64,000 nt of DNA, from contig NC_088776.1 of the NCBI RefSeq assembly GCF_954871325.1, positions 9,369,985-9,433,984 of the forward strand, read 5' to 3'. This document shows, one piece after another, positions 47,254-60,221 of the stretch. A model generated the notes under the pieces. That model was not told where the DNA came from, searched no databases, and was given only the letters and a program-made list of their open reading frames with translations. Numbering within the stretch: position 1 is the stretch's first letter; the number at the start of each line of letters is the position of its first letter. Origin of the DNA: Gordionus sp. m RMFG-2023 (lineage: Eukaryota; Nematomorpha; Gordioida; Chordodea; Parachordodidae). A program made the position numbers and the translations under genes.

Positions 47254-47553
47254 CAGAGACATGCAGGCCCAGCCCTAAGTCCGGCCCGAATTTAGGGCCT
47301 GGCCAGGCTGCATTTTAATTTTTTTAAATATACCCGGACCGCCTGTAATTTTTTTTTAATAAATATTCGAGCCGGGTATTTTAAAACTAAATATTTGAAA
47401 TCTCCATTATTCGCTATAAAAATCAAAAATAAATATAATTTTAAAAAATCCGGGCCGGGCCTGTTTTTTAAAAAAAGCCGGGTCGGGCCGTAAAAAGTTT
47501 TGGAAAAAAAAATCAGGGCCGGGCCGTGCAAATGGTACTTCTGCAGGTCTCTA
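47254..47553. mobile_element. GC-island MITE, 300 bp, with 8-bp target duplication
   Basis: The ends are cagagacatgcaggccc and the inverse of ctgcaggtctcta. A perfect 8-bp duplication, tattatat, sits at 47246-47253 and 47554-47561. The interior alternates GC islands (cgggccgggcctg, gccgggtcgggcc) with A+T runs. The minus-strand 79-codon frame here is a shadow. Confidence 0.85.
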
Positions 47554-48538
47554 TATTATATAAAATGTAAGAAAAACATTTATCTTATATCTTAAAAAGG
47601 AATATTTAAAAATTAAGGAAATAAAAAGGCAGACGATAATATAATTTTCAAAGACAACTCCTTTTTTAGTACTTAGTTAAAGTTTTGAATCGAACGATAT
47701 TAATAAAAAAGGTAACCTCAATTTAAACAAGGAATGCGTTGCGTTTTTTTTTTAATTAAAAAAATTAGGGTAAAACGCAAAAGCTTAATTTGTGCGCACT
47801 ATTTAGGACATATATTTTTTTAAAAAAAAATTATTCGAAAAACATATTTTGATCCTTAAAAGTTGAACAGGGATAAACAATGAACTCCTGTAAAAATAAC
47901 CATATTAAAAAATATAAGGTTGTTATATATTAACCTAGATTTGATTGGTTTAAAAAAAAAATTGCGTCATAAAGATTGAATTATAAAATTATTTTAAATT
48001 TTAAAAAAAATTACAATTTTATGGAAGGGGGAGGGAGGTTAAAAAATAAATACTTATTCTAAAACAAATTTTTTTAAAGAAGTAGATATTTCTAATTTCA
48101 TATTAGGATTAATAATACTTTAAATATTAAATTGATAAAATTTAATCGCCAGCCAAATCATGATTCTTCCATTTTTTTTAGAACTTTTAAACCTAAAAAC
48201 GTTTGTTAAATGTTAAAAAGTCTTAAACGTCATTTAAATTCATTATAAAAATTAATAGTGAAGATTATAATTGGGTAAGGGCTAAAAGTCGGCTAATTCT
48301 GCGAGATATCCTGATGCATGAAAATGAACACTTGCCGCGCGATTTTATACACGCTTTTTTCAAAGGCCCAGTATTTCCAAAAAAAATAAATATTAAAACC
48401 CCGAGGCTGAGACAGTAATTTACAGGGAATAGGTTTCGACATTTTTGCCGGCTAAAAATGGAGAAATTACATAAAATATGGTAATTAATGCTGGGGTAAA
48501 GAAAAATAATAACTTTTTTCCTTCAACAGTTCTTTAAC

Positions 48539-48589
48539 TTCCATCGTCAGAGCCTGCACTATTTCCATCGATGTTTCTAGAATTTTCGT
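48539..48589 (-). CDS. possible small internal exon
   Basis: Minus strand, 51 nt between the acceptor ctataaattAG and the donor GGAA|gttaaa, phase 0 at both ends. It reads TKILETSMEIVQALTME, a helical peptide. A second open frame over the same bases (NSRNIDGNSAGSDDGS) leaves the reading uncertain. Richer in G+C than the flanks. Confidence 0.28.
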
Positions 48590-48599
48590 CTAATTTATA

Positions 48600-50030
48600 G
48601 TTCATTTGTGAAAAAAAAATATATATATATAAATTAATTTATTACAATTTTTTGGAGAAAAAAATGAATTTTTATGGATTCAATTTCTAATCCTCAATTT
48701 TTATTTGGTAATATTCAATAAAATTTGGATCAGTTAAATCCTGCTAAATTTAAATCATAATATTAAAAGGAATATTTGAGAGAAAATTTTTATATTTATA
48801 CACCTAATATAGTAATAAATATTTCTTTTATTTATAAATTTATAAATCGTTTAAAAAAAGCCTATGAAATTAATCTACTAAATCATTTTATTTTAAAAAG
48901 ATTTTTCTAAAAAAAAATAATAATTCTGTTAACATTTTTTAAACGGTCATTGAACGAAGCCTCAGTTCTAAATATTCTAAAGGTGATATTACAAATTAAG
49001 AAAATGATTATATTTGTTTTATTTAGTTTTGCTTAATATTTTAATAAAATTTTAATTAAAATTTTATTCATAGAAAATCATTTAGTTTTAAAATAAGACT
49101 TAACCTTTTTATTTTTGGCAGAATAATATAAGTTATCTTATTAATAACACCGTCGTTGTAGAAACTATTTTTTTTCCTTAGCGTTTCACATGAGATTAAT
49201 TTATTTAGCAAGCTATTTTAAAGGTTGGTTCATTTTACTTTTACGTGATTGGCTAAGGCAATGATGTCATCTACTATATTATATTTTTTTTATTTCTGAC
49301 GTTTCAATTTATTTCTTATTCTATTTAAGAAGATGTGATAATTGATAAATTTATAATAATAAAAAAATGAAATTTGTATTTTTTTTAAAAAAATTAATTT
49401 TTGGAAGTTCAGATTGATGATAATTTTTTTTTAAATAGATAAATATATTAATAATTTTTCTATCTTACTATGAACCTTAGCAATTTGATAAATTATATAT
49501 TGCGAAAATAAATTATGTTTTTTCCTTTTCTTTTTTACTCTACGATTCTTTTTCAATCTTTCTTTCTTTCCTTTCCTTTCCTTTCCTTTCTTTCCTTTAT
49601 TATTTTAGGCCCTAATTTTTTTTTCCTAAAATTAATAATTATCATTCATTTTTCTAGCGGAAAAGAAAACATAGTATTTTCTCCCTTTATCAGTCGACGA
49701 TTCGTCTACTTTTAAACTTTATTAAATCTTATAATTAATCATAATACGCATTTTTTTTTAAAAAAAATGAACTTTATTAGTTTCAATATATTTTTAAGTT
49801 ATTCAAAAATTATTAAAACAATTACAATACAATGTATTAAAAATGATTTTTTTGGGCACGCTTTCTAAATATCTTTTATAAATATCAAAGATTAATAAAT
49901 TCATTAATTAATCATATTACTGCTTTTAATTTTATTAATTTATTTTTTTTAAAAATATAGTTCATTTTTTTTTAAAAAATATATTTATTTTTCCTTTCAA
50001 AAGTTGGGATCTAAAAATTGATTTTAATCT
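48600..50030. other. A+T-rich DNA, no gene seen
   Basis: Long T and A runs. A short pyrimidine microsatellite (tttcc units) at 49555-49600 creates a low-complexity plus-strand frame. No other structure was recognised. Confidence 0.5.
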
Positions 50031-50034
50031 GTAG

Positions 50035-50150
50035 GCGGAATTATTGCTTGTAAAGTGAAAATTCCTCAAGAGAGATCAGAGATAGTAAATATAAATATAA
50101 AAATCTTTTGTTCCGATAAGTATTTAATAATAAGATTTTCATGGGGTTAA
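50035..50150 (+). CDS. possible last or internal exon, unassigned
   Basis: The acceptor ttttaatctgtAG precedes two lead bases and GIIACKVKIPQERSEIVNIN, on to a TAA at 50148. A donor (ATA|gtaaat) after SEI offers an internal-exon alternative. The first 16 residues look protein-like. Not recognised. Confidence 0.38.
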
Positions 50151-50878
50151 ATGGGTTAATATTCGAGAGTTTCACGTGATAGTGTGACTATTTTATTTAT
50201 TTATTTTATTCTTGGGAGCTAAAAAAAAATGAAGTTATTTTATATATAAAACTCAGGGAATTTTTTTTCCGATTTTTTTAAATTTCAGCTTTTCAGAATT
50301 TCTCTAAAGAAGATAGGACAGGTTTTATTAAACTAAAAATAAAACTAAACTAAAAATGGCAGCTATTAATTTAATTAAAAGTTTGATCATTACACCCCTA
50401 AATAACCATTTTTTTGAAAATGTCACTCGACAAAATCACTTAATTATGACATTGATATATAAAAAAGAAAGTAAAAAGCTCTAAACGACAATAATTGTAA
50501 CTAATATGTTCATGGAAATTTTAAAATATAAATTCGGTAGATATATTTTGTAGGCTAAAATTTGAATTAATTTTTTTTTTTAAATATTAATTTATTTTTG
50601 CAATTCGCATTTCGGATGTATGATGTAAGCTAATTTTTATATTATGACATTTTGTTTCTAAAAGATGTAGGTTCATTTTTTAAAAAATTATTTATTATGC
50701 TAGATAAGATAATATGCCAATATTATAATGTTAGGTGTTGAATAAATAAACCAATAAAAAAAAAGTGCCTTATTGGATTATGAGCCATAAAAAACATATT
50801 GAAAACTCTACATACTTATAAAATAAACTTTCTTTAAACTTCAGATATATAAATGAAATAAATTTAAATGTAAGTTTT

Positions 50879-51101
50879 TTACATAAAAAAAATATTATTA
50901 CTAAACCATTTGAAATGGAGAGAAATTTTTGTTGTTTTAACCTTAGTTATTCTTCCTTCCACCGGTTTGACATTGGTATGCAGCATGGTATTCGTGAGTT
51001 GGTTGAAAAATTGTTTCCTGTTATTCCTCCATTTCTTGTCAGATTCTTTATGACGTTGGAGTTTCACATAAGGAGATAACTTTGATTTCGTTCTCATAAT
51101 T
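50879..51101 (-). CDS. exon of an unidentified minus-strand gene
   Basis: Minus strand, after the acceptor ttattcatctttAG. One lead base, then IMRTKSKLSPYVKLQRHKES, DKKWRNNRKQFFNQLTNTML and HTNVKPVEGRITK. A donor (AAG|gttaaa) follows ITK; otherwise the frame runs on to TAA at 50879. Basic and G+C-enriched relative to its surroundings. It may be a start (ATG at 51097) or an internal exon. Not recognised. Confidence 0.45.
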
Positions 51102-52233
51102 CTAAAGATGAATAAGTTAAATAAATAGATTTATCAATAGGAATATCTATCGTTTAAAATTTCCAAGCAATTATTCTATATTATGTTAGTAATAGGATTA
51201 TTTTCCATTATTAAAAGATTTTTGGAACAATTTTAGGAATTTCTAAGTAATAACTTACCTTCAAAAATGACAATTTTTATTTTAGTATGAGGGAAAAATA
51301 ATTATCTTTTATTTATAAAATATCTTTACTATCTCTAACTCTTTGAATATCCTGATAATATTTTAATTAGTACTATATTTGGATGTGAATTGAACTTCAA
51401 AAGCAGACGACAAAATAATTTTAAAAAATTTAAATTGAAAATTTTTTGTACAAATTTTTTTTAAACTTAATTAATTTTTTTTTTAAATTTTTGCAAAGAT
51501 TAATCAAGAAATTTAAAATTAATAACAATTCATTTTTAAATTATTAATAATGATTAATAAATAAATAATTATAAATTCTTAAATTATTAATAATAATTAA
51601 TTGGAAAATAATAAATAAATTAGTAAATTTGAAAAATTTTTGTAAACTTTATTTGAGCAATTTGATCTCAAAGATGTCAATTATTATTTAAATATAATAA
51701 TAATTTGAGATATATACACAAATTTTTATTTCGTCTCACTTTGCTTAAATATAATTGCATTTTGTGATGACTAGAAAATCGGGGCTAGGTCATATATATA
51801 ATATTTTTATCAATTACTATGATCAATCATCAATAAGAAATTTTCTACAATTTTTACTCTATAACTTAAGTCTCCTTAGAAAAAACTAATATATTTATTC
51901 AGGGATATTTCAAAGACAGGGTATTAATTTATATTTTTTCCAACTTAACATACATATCTCTATTAAAAAAATTAATATTTTCTCCTGTATGTCATGTGTA
52001 TATAGGTATCCTAGTAAATTACAAAAAAATATAGTATTCAAACTTTCATAAAAAATTGCCTGAAATTTTTTTAATTTAAAAAACGCGCTCCATAAATGAT
52101 AAGTTAAAAAGTTAACACATAGCCGGGGAAAACAAATTAACGTCAACATATATTCTCTGCTTACTTGTTATAAGGTTCTAATTTCATTTTTAGCTCTAAC
52201 TTTTTTAACAATATTATTATTATTGGGTATAGG

Positions 52234-53117
52234 GAAGACTGGGGCTAGTCAAACCGATATTTGAAAATTCGGCTATAACTTCTGTGTTTTTTAGAAATTA
52301 TAAATAATAATATATAAATCGATACCTATAACTATACTCTATAAAGGTGCCTTATTTAGATTTTTAAGAATATAATCATATTTTTGAAATTTATTTTTAT
52401 TTGATCCATAATAGCGGGGCTAGGCAAACCATAGCAAGGGGCTTCCTAAACCATTAGTTTTTCCATGTTATAATGCATTAAAATGTATTTTAATTTATAA
52501 ATAATGAAATGATACGTATAGAATAATTTTATTATTTTTCATGACATCATAATACTTTTAAATTGATGCTAATTAAATATAAAAACTGAAACTTGGGTAA
52601 TTTAATAAACATTTTGTATAAAATAAGGATTTTAAGGAAAGATTATGATTTCTTAGCATAAATCCTAAATACCCCAGGAAATTTTCTTTCCAGGAATTTT
52701 AAATATATTTTTTATAATTGCCACAATTGACGTGTATCGTTTTAGCAAACCCCTTTAGCTCTAAATTGACTAATCATGATTAAAATAATATCTTGACAAA
52801 ATAAATTTACTCATAAAACTTTTTAATTATAAAAGAGGGCTAGAACTTTGCTATAAAATTTAATTTATATATAAATTACTATATAAACTAATAAAAATTA
52901 AAATTCTGTCATGTAAAAATTTTTTGTATTTGACATCAAAATTTTATTTAAAATATAATATAATTTTTAATAATCAATTATTTCAAAAGATTTTTTGCCT
53001 ATAGATGCATACTAATAAAAGCTATATTAGGATAAAATTTAAACGTCTAGTCTATTTAATTTTAAAATAAGAAATGGTTTGCCAAGTCCCGGGGTTTACA
53101 TAATTCCATCCTCCCCT
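52234..53117. mobile_element. TIR element, about 880 bp, no transposase seen
   Basis: The left tatagggaagactggggcta followed by gtcaaacc, and the right ggtttgccaagtcccggggt followed by a tcctcccct end, are inverse to each other. A third copy of the motif (gcggggctaggcaaaccat) lies inside at 52412. Ends with GGGGAGAC/CTGGGGC are known in pogo-type and similar miniature elements. The exact ends are not fixed. Confidence 0.5.
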
Positions 53118-53383
53118 GCTATTTGTTTAACCAATCATAGACATTATTGTAATTACGCGATAATTAGAAATATTTCATTTACTCATTCATTATCAAGTCA
53201 GACATCACACACCAGGAACAGAAACGTGCATATTTTCACTAATATATGGATCCCATACATGATGTCTACTCGTTTTATTATAGTGGACGGTACCACTATG
53301 TAATCCGACAGAATATAGGTAAATTTTAATACAATCTTTAAAAGTTGGTGGTATGTCTATATCCTAAGTCCTATAGTAGAAAC

Positions 53384-53760
53384 TCATGTTTTTAATATCG
53401 TTTGTACTAGTTCCAGTGGTTCCTGGAGACCTCTATTATTATATAATCAGTTCCTGGCTACCATTATCATCATTCTTGCCATTATTTCTAATCTAATCTT
53501 TAATTGTTGTTGATATGTATCGTGTGTCCCAGAGAAGAAGAAAATCTTGTGTTTTCATATCGTTTCTTTGATTGTGCTAAACCAAGTGATAGCCAGAATT
53601 CTCTGTATTATAATCGGTTTACGTTATCATTATTATCATCATTCTTGTCATTGTTCTTATTTAATCTGTAATTGTTGTTGTTATGTCAATATCGTGTGTC
53701 CTAGAGGAGAAGAAAATTATTATTATCATTATTCTAGCCATTGTTTCCAAGAGTACCGTT
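53384..53760. repeat. tandem repeat, about 167-bp unit, two and a bit copies
   Basis: Units starting near 53384 and 53551 share tatcatcattcttg, then aattgttgttg and tatcgtgtgtcc, then agagaagaagaaaat. A third partial copy follows. The plus-strand 89-codon frame across it follows from the repeat. Confidence 0.75.
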
Positions 53761-53997
53761 GCCATCATAAATTATTATTAGCGTTCTGGAGATCACGAAA
53801 GAAAATTTCAAATTAATATTTTATCGTATGTTGTTATGCATTTTTACCCACAAAATATTAAAATATTTCAGCTATAAATTTATTAAATTATAATATAATT
53901 TTTTAAAAATCAATTAGAAATAATTAATCATTTTAAAATCGTTAAAAATAAAAAGATCGTCTGTTTTTAAAAATCATATAAGAAATGACTACAATAT

Positions 53998-55861
53998 CAT
54001 TGGCGTGCGCAGCGGGGGGGGGGAGCCGCCCCCCCCCAAAGCCAAAAAATGCAGATATGCCGGATTATATTTTTCAAAAATATTATTGTTAATATTAATT
54101 TATATTTGTTAATATTTATTCCTATCTCATATATATATATATTTAATTACATTTATTTATCACATTCATCTACTAAGTATTTTATCAATCAATTTCGATA
54201 TCAAGTTTTCCTTGGCATAATTTACCTATTATTTTCAAATTTTAGTGGCGAAATATTTGTCTAAATTTCTAGTCAAATAATAATTATCTCTGAAACTCCT
54301 TGTCCAACAGGGAGAAAGAAATTGCAAGCTTGTCCAACGAGATCGAGTCTCCGCCACAGTAACAGCTATTATGGAGTTAGAATAGCTGATTATTAATGTT
54401 ATTACTGAAATATCACAATGGTCTGAAAGAGATATTTCTTCAGAAGCAAGCAAGTTACTGGATTCAATACTTATACCAATTTTTTTTTCGCATTAGAATG
54501 TATTAATAAATTATTTAATTATACAACTATTTTATTTAATACTTTTCAAAAACCTGATATTGATTTGATTGAGATGATGAGAATAGCAGAGACAATTTTA
54601 TTAGAACTTAAGGAAATAGAGCTAATGCTGATGAGGAATTTCATATTTTATATGTTAATGTTGAATCAAAAGCAGAGCTATACGTGTTTAATATTTGTCC
54701 CCCTCGACTTGCAGCAAGCAAGCTCATCGTCAAAACATTAATATAGGATCAGTAGTAGAGTATTATAAAACAAATGTCCCCTCTCCCAACCTTTTTCATA
54801 TGGTGATAGAAAAAAAATATAAATATTTGTTAGATTTTTATCATGAAGATGTTAAAATATCTTATGATGCCTTATTAGCTGAATAACTATGATGTAAAAG
54901 ATTAACTATGGTTGATACAGTCCCAAAAAATGCTGTGGATGCTTTTTATTTTAAACACATTTTAGATTATACTCCCAATTATTAAAATGGTTATATATAT
55001 TAGCAGCTCTTTAGTAAACTAATGAGAGAACATTCACTTTTTTAAGAAGAATAACAGAGCTTTGTAGAGGTACCATTTGCAGGACACAGCCCAGATTTTT
55101 TTTAAAAAAATTTTTCCGGCCCGGTTTTTTTTTAAAAATTTTCAGACCCGGCTGGCCCAGCCCGAATTTTTTTAAAATAAATTATATTTCTTTTTGATTT
55201 TTATAGCTAATAATGGCGATTTCAAATATTTGGTTTTAAAATATACAGCTCTGCCCGGATATTTTTTCTAAAAAAATTTTCAGGCCCAGCCCGGGTGTTT
55301 TTAAAAAAAATTACGGGCCCGGCCCGGGTATATTTAAAAAAAATTAAAATACGGTCCGGCTAGGGGGCCGGGCCTGCAAGTCTGTGAAAAACATACCTAT
55401 GATATACAACATCTGAAAGTAGATTGAATGATTTGGATCTTTTGAATATTCATAGACATTTAACGCCAAGCAAGGATTGATAATTGAAAAATTAGCTCAA
55501 AACATACAAAATACAATTATTCCTAAGAAACTTTTTGTGTATTAATTTATATTTCCAACATTTAAATTTTTTATACTTTATATATTTTAAAAGCTCAAAA
55601 AATTCAAATTTCAATTTTGGGTCATTTAAGTGATTCATATCGTGGGTTATATTCACTTTATAATTTATATTTCACATTTATTTTATAGTTTTTCAATGCC
55701 GGTTTATATATATAATTTTTTTAATTCGCATAAGTTTAAAATTGTGTATTAGAAAAGTTATTAATCCTAATAAATTTATGCTTAGTATTTTTAATTAACA
55801 ATATTATTTCTTAAAAAAATTTATTATCCCCCCCCAGACCAAATTCCTGCGTACGCGCCTG
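53998..55861 (+). mobile_element. hAT transposon, decayed, with 8-bp target duplication
   Basis: The ends are cattggcgtgcgcagcggg and cctgcgtacgcgcctg. A perfect 8-bp duplication, tacaatat, sits at 53990-53997 and 55862-55869. The plus-strand transposase remains follow hAT order: DIDLIEMMRIAETILLELKE near 54.56 kb, then SKQAHRQNINIGSVVEYYKT near 54.72 kb, REHSLF near 55.02 kb and SESRLNDLDLLNIHRHLTPS near 55.41 kb. It is interrupted by the GC-island MITE at 55065-55386. Frames are broken in several places and the N-terminal zinc-finger part is not visible. Confidence 0.85.
55065..55386. mobile_element. GC-island MITE inside an hAT
   Basis: Starts tagaggtaccatttgcagg and ends gggccgggcctgcaagtctg. 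It shares GC islands and the ctaataatggcgatttcaaa core with 47254-47553. It splits the hAT transposase just before the KTYL block, so it is younger than the hAT. No exact duplication. Confidence 0.7.
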
Positions 55862-56533
55862 TACAATATTGAATGAAGATTATAAAAGGGGACATCATTG
55901 AGTTGCTAGTTAGAATAATTAAATATCATTTTATGTTTACTCCGGTAAAGTTTGTGACATATTCCAAGAGTGTGAAAATTGATATTACATGAAAATGGTT
56001 GGACCTAAAATTTCGGTAATTTCATTAAATTTATTTTAAAATATATAAAGTTTATTCCAAATTTTGGTTCAATGGTATTAGTTTTAAATATATAAGAGGT
56101 GAGCATATTAGACTCAGATTTGCTTGAATTTTAATAATTTTTTAAAAATAATTATTATCTCCAATTTAATCGATACTCGGTCTAGGACTGGGAAAACCAA
56201 AACTAAAAATACTATTTTTTGCATTTCAAATATTTTTTGTTTTTGAATATCACTTTTTGGTTAATTATTCAAAAAATAACTAGTATTGTTTTATAAAGTT
56301 TGCTTTTAAAATAGCAAAGCATTTTAAACAAATTTCTTGTTTAAGAAATTCAAGATATTTTATTTTTCTTTATTCTATATAGCCACTTTAACCTCTTTTA
56401 CCAGATCCTCACTTTATAAAGATTATATTTGATCTTACGCTACCCCTACTTGCCTCATCCCCTCTACTTTGTCCTTATTCATTTACCAAGCCTTTTTCCT
56501 GTGTAGTTTAGCTTATATCATAAGACCATTAGG

Positions 56534-58745
56534 GGAGACAGGGGTTATATGGCAGGTAATTTGCGGTAAATTTTGTTTTTATTTATAAAATAAATTAAAG
56601 TGATTATATCATTGGATAGCTTCATCATTAAACTCTAAATAAATAAACCTGGGCTTTCTACCTTTTATACTGTTGTCGCTATTTAGGAATGAGTAAAAGT
56701 AGTGTTTTTTTAACATTTACCAAAGCTGGGGTAAGATGTTAAACCCTTCTGGGTAAGTTGGCAAATTACAAATTTAACCCATATAAAACAAAAGGTTTTA
56801 TTGTTGTTTTAATTTATACATAATTAAAATAATTTATGAGCATTTACCAAAAATTAGTCTTCACAATAAAGATACACAATTCCTGACACAAATAGGATAC
56901 GCTTATTCAGCACGATTCAATATATCAAATCTTCATCCATTTTACTGAATGGTATTATATCCCTAATCCCCCCCCTCCAAAAAAATAAACTTTTTTTGTT
57001 ATTCCCCAAATATGTTTAGCAAAATAAATCAAAATCATCAAAATTGGCGTTGAAACCCCATATACCTCCTATCCACTCTTATTATATTTCAATGAATTTT
57101 TTTTGTTCATATCCACCAACCCCAGTGATATAAGTGTCTGCTATCGCAACTAGATAATGGGTTGCCTATAGACTCGTCAGCTGTCACTAGATTTACACCC
57201 TCGTTTTGGGTTACTATCAGGGACCCGGAATGAATCAGAATGAACCGCTAAACAGTTATAGACCTTTATAAATATCTGAACCGTAACCAAGCCTATGTAA
57301 TTATTTTTTGAAAGAGTATAAAAAAATTTAAACCGGGTTGAACCGGTTTCAAGTCAAAATAAATAATTTTACATTTTATTACATTCTTTTCCTTATGATG
57401 TATTACATATTTTACCATATCTGCGTCGTTATTTATAATTATTTGATCATAATATGTGTTTAATATCCATAAGAAGTATGTATTAATTTTTCACTACGAC
57501 TCAAATTGATCTACAATCTTTTACCTGCTTTATATAGTATTAGAGCATTCCTATTTCCTATATTTTAGTATGCAAAATATCTAAATAACCAATTTTTGAT
57601 TTAGTTGTATTTAATTAATCTAAAAATACATTGATTTTTATATATTGGGAATAAAAGAAATTTGAATATTTAAAATTATATAAACTTGCTCTTATAGTAC
57701 TTGCGGTTCCCGCAATACAAGTTTCTGTTAAAAGGGCTTTTTCGGGGCTAAAATTAATTTGTGTTACCTCAAGGAACAAATATGAATCCACTTATAGTAG
57801 AAAATATATTACTTATACGTTCAAATAATATATTTAGAAATGGTTATGATTCTTATATATTTTTTTATATATTTTTCATAGATGCTCACGCTTTAATAAA
57901 AATAAATTAATTTCATCGATTTTATAAATAAACAATATTATTATAAAGTTATGGCAAAAATTTTAATAAATAATATTTATAATTAAAATCATATACGATG
58001 GTGTTGCTATAATAAAATAATTTAGAAAAAATTTCTAATCATAATGAACCTTTACAATTAGCTGAACCGAACTGAAGCTTTTTAAATTTTTTCTAAAGGA
58101 CCGTAACCGAACAGCAACCCTTATAATTTTTTGCATACTGAACCGTAATCAAACTGAACTGTTATAAAAAAGGTTCGAGTACCTGATTACTAGGGATAGC
58201 TTCATCCAAAATGGTTTTATCTCTAGAGTGATCATCACAAATATAATCGGTAAAAATATTAAAATCAGGTCGGTAGAACTAAAACACATTCAAAATTTAT
58301 TTGTCATTGCCCTGAATATTTGCTTCACAAATTTGCCATTTTGCTCCACGGCGAAATAAACTCCGGGGGTATATTAAGTTAGTTAAAATGACCATAAAGT
58401 TTTCACCCTATTTATCTATTGTGTAGACATTAAGAAATATGGCATATAAATTTCATAAAATTCGAAGAAGCACTTTTCTTTTAAGCAAAGCACTAAAAAA
58501 TAATTGGTGAAAAAGTGTTAAAAAATTGTTCTTGATCGGTAAAATTTGAATTCGGAGCTATATTACTAACTAAACATATCTTAGATAGTATGTATAGAAG
58601 TACATCTTTCGAAAAATTTAAACAATGAGCCCTAAAGATGAAAAAGATATATTCTTTTGCTTTTTTACCCCACCCGCCTTATACTTTCGGCTGTATATCC
58701 CAGGCCATTATTCCTCAGATAACTAAACCCCCAGCACCCTTTCTC
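56534..58745 (-). mobile_element. possible pogo-like (Tc1/mariner superfamily) transposon, split by an hAT
   Basis: The left end ttaggggagacaggggttat and a weak inverse right end near 58740 (ggtgctgggggtttag on the minus strand). On the minus strand a few transposase-like fragments appear: GVSTPILMILIYFAK at about 57.05 kb, preceded by PKRGCKSSDS at about 57.2 kb, and FAVEQNGKFVKQIFRAMTNK at about 58.34 kb. The order and wording recall pogo/Tigger transposases, but similarity is low and the frames are broken. The hAT at 57218-58185 lies inside. Confidence 0.33.
57218..58185 (+). mobile_element. hAT transposon of a second subfamily, 968 bp, internally deleted
   Basis: The ends are cagggacccggaatgaatca and the inverse of ggttcgagtacctg. 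The flanking 8-mers gttactat (57210-57217) and attactag (58186-58193) share their middle six bases. Both halves contain gaaccgtaac-type subterminal repeats. At 57.69-57.84 kb the plus strand reads LALIVLAVPAIQVSVKRAFS followed by GLKLI, the hAT dimerisation motif of a subfamily different from the other hATs here. Confidence 0.7.
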
Positions 58746-58978
58746 AATTTTATACTACTCTTATACTTTGCCTGTCTATGAAAAATTATTAATTATTTAT
58801 AATACTTCGCTTCCAAATTTACCAATAAAAAAAAATTGACGAATTAACACCTGATATAGATTGCTAAAACATCCATCTACAAACATTCTTAATCAAAGTT
58901 CCTATTAATGGTCTGATAACAAATTTTAATTGTTTTAATAGAGAATAATATAATAACTGAAATATGAGTCTAAACATT

Positions 58979-59170
58979 TCATGCTTTGCCCCATGGTTCA
59001 TCAGGAGGCTTTCTATGTTTCATGTCCTCCTGTACCAAATTAACATTCTTCAAATCAGCTAAACTAATACTTCATGGTCCCAGATTATCAAGATGCCCTG
59101 CAACTGAATTTCTTTCCATAATTTTTTTTTACCACCATCTAGCTTCCCATCCCTATTCTCAGATCCAATT
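58979..59170 (-). CDS. decayed or host coding fragment, unassigned
   Basis: Minus strand. From an ATG at 59119 the frame reads MERNSVAGHLDNLGP, then one TGA, then SISLADLKNVNLVQEDMKHR and KPPDEPWGKA to TGA at 58979. Before the ATG, in a frame offset by the poly-A run, comes SENRDGKLDGGK. Codon use and composition are protein-like and unlike the flanks. I do not recognise it. It is either a pseudogene or an exon with a local sequence error. The plus-strand 95-codon frame over it is a shadow. Confidence 0.4.
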
Positions 59171-59279
59171 CCTAATCATTACAAATAATTGTGACCTTGA
59201 TAATAATAAAAATTTATCCACTGATCTACATGCTGTAATTCATTTCAAGGAAAATCAGAATTTTCAAAATTAAAACTCA

Positions 59280-60130
59280 TCCACAATTATTTCGATTAAC
59301 TTACCACATTATACCTTATATTTTTTAAAATATTTAACTTTAATGTGGTGATCCATATATTACCATTAGTAAAAAATAATAATTCTCTTCGATTTTTATA
59401 AAATTTTAAGCAAATGTCACTAAGACTAATCATTATTTGTATTAAAAAAATTGGAATGCCAAGTTTTCACTTTGAATATCATATAAATTAAACTCTTTAG
59501 CTGTGAAATTTTAGGTTAGTTTTATTTTGCTTTGAATAAAACCTATTATTTGCTTCTTCGATAACAATTAGTTATTTATTTGATAGCGTTTTAATATCTT
59601 TATATATTTATTTGTAATATTACCATATTAAATGAATGAAGTTCAAATTTTAATTGAGTGGACGAAAAAACTATGCTCTTCCAAAGAAGTGTTAAGAGGA
59701 TTTAGGTTATAATATATTTTGTAATCCATCGAATAGATACTTTAGCTCTAATTTAATTGCCTATTTAAATTTAATTTTTTCCCAAAAATTTTTTAAAATA
59801 AATTCAATCTCTTATTTTGGAATTTATTAATATTTTTGTGCTAAAAAATTAACAATTTTTTTTCCCCGGGTTAACTCAAATTTATGTTGTCATTATTTTT
59901 AGCATGAAAAAATATCGGGCGGCACAACACATTAAATTTTTAAAAAATGTATTTGGTTGTACAAATTGTTGTTTAGAAAATGAAAGTTAGAACGCTTTAG
60001 AAAAAAAATATCAGATTCTCTAACATTTTTAGTAAGTTAAAGTAAATCTAATATGTGATTTTTAGCCAAGGTTTATATTTTTACTTGTTAAAATAATTTA
60101 GGAAGTGGTTCAATCAAAAACTTATAGAAC
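59280..60130. other. A+T-rich DNA, no gene seen
   Basis: No frame of interest and no clear repeat. Confidence 0.5.
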
Positions 60131-60148
60131 AATTCCGTAAGCCCCTCA

Positions 60149-60166
60149 GCACGGGATAGCCCGTGC
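60149..60166. other. perfect 7-bp-stem hairpin
   Basis: The sequence gcacggg-atag-cccgtgc stands alone in A+T-rich DNA. No U-run follows that would mark a terminator, and its role is unknown. Confidence 0.6.
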
Positions 60167-60221
60167 CAATTTTTTACACAAAATGCATTAAATTAGGGGG
60201 AGGGACCTCATAAGACCTTTT

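Noticed and set aside
47292-47531. 79-residue minus-strand frame
   Set aside because: Lies entirely in the GC-island MITE and follows its repeats.
53079-53816. Plus-strand frames of 74 and 89 residues
   Set aside because: They run through a TIR end and a tandem repeat; composition and repeat structure explain them.
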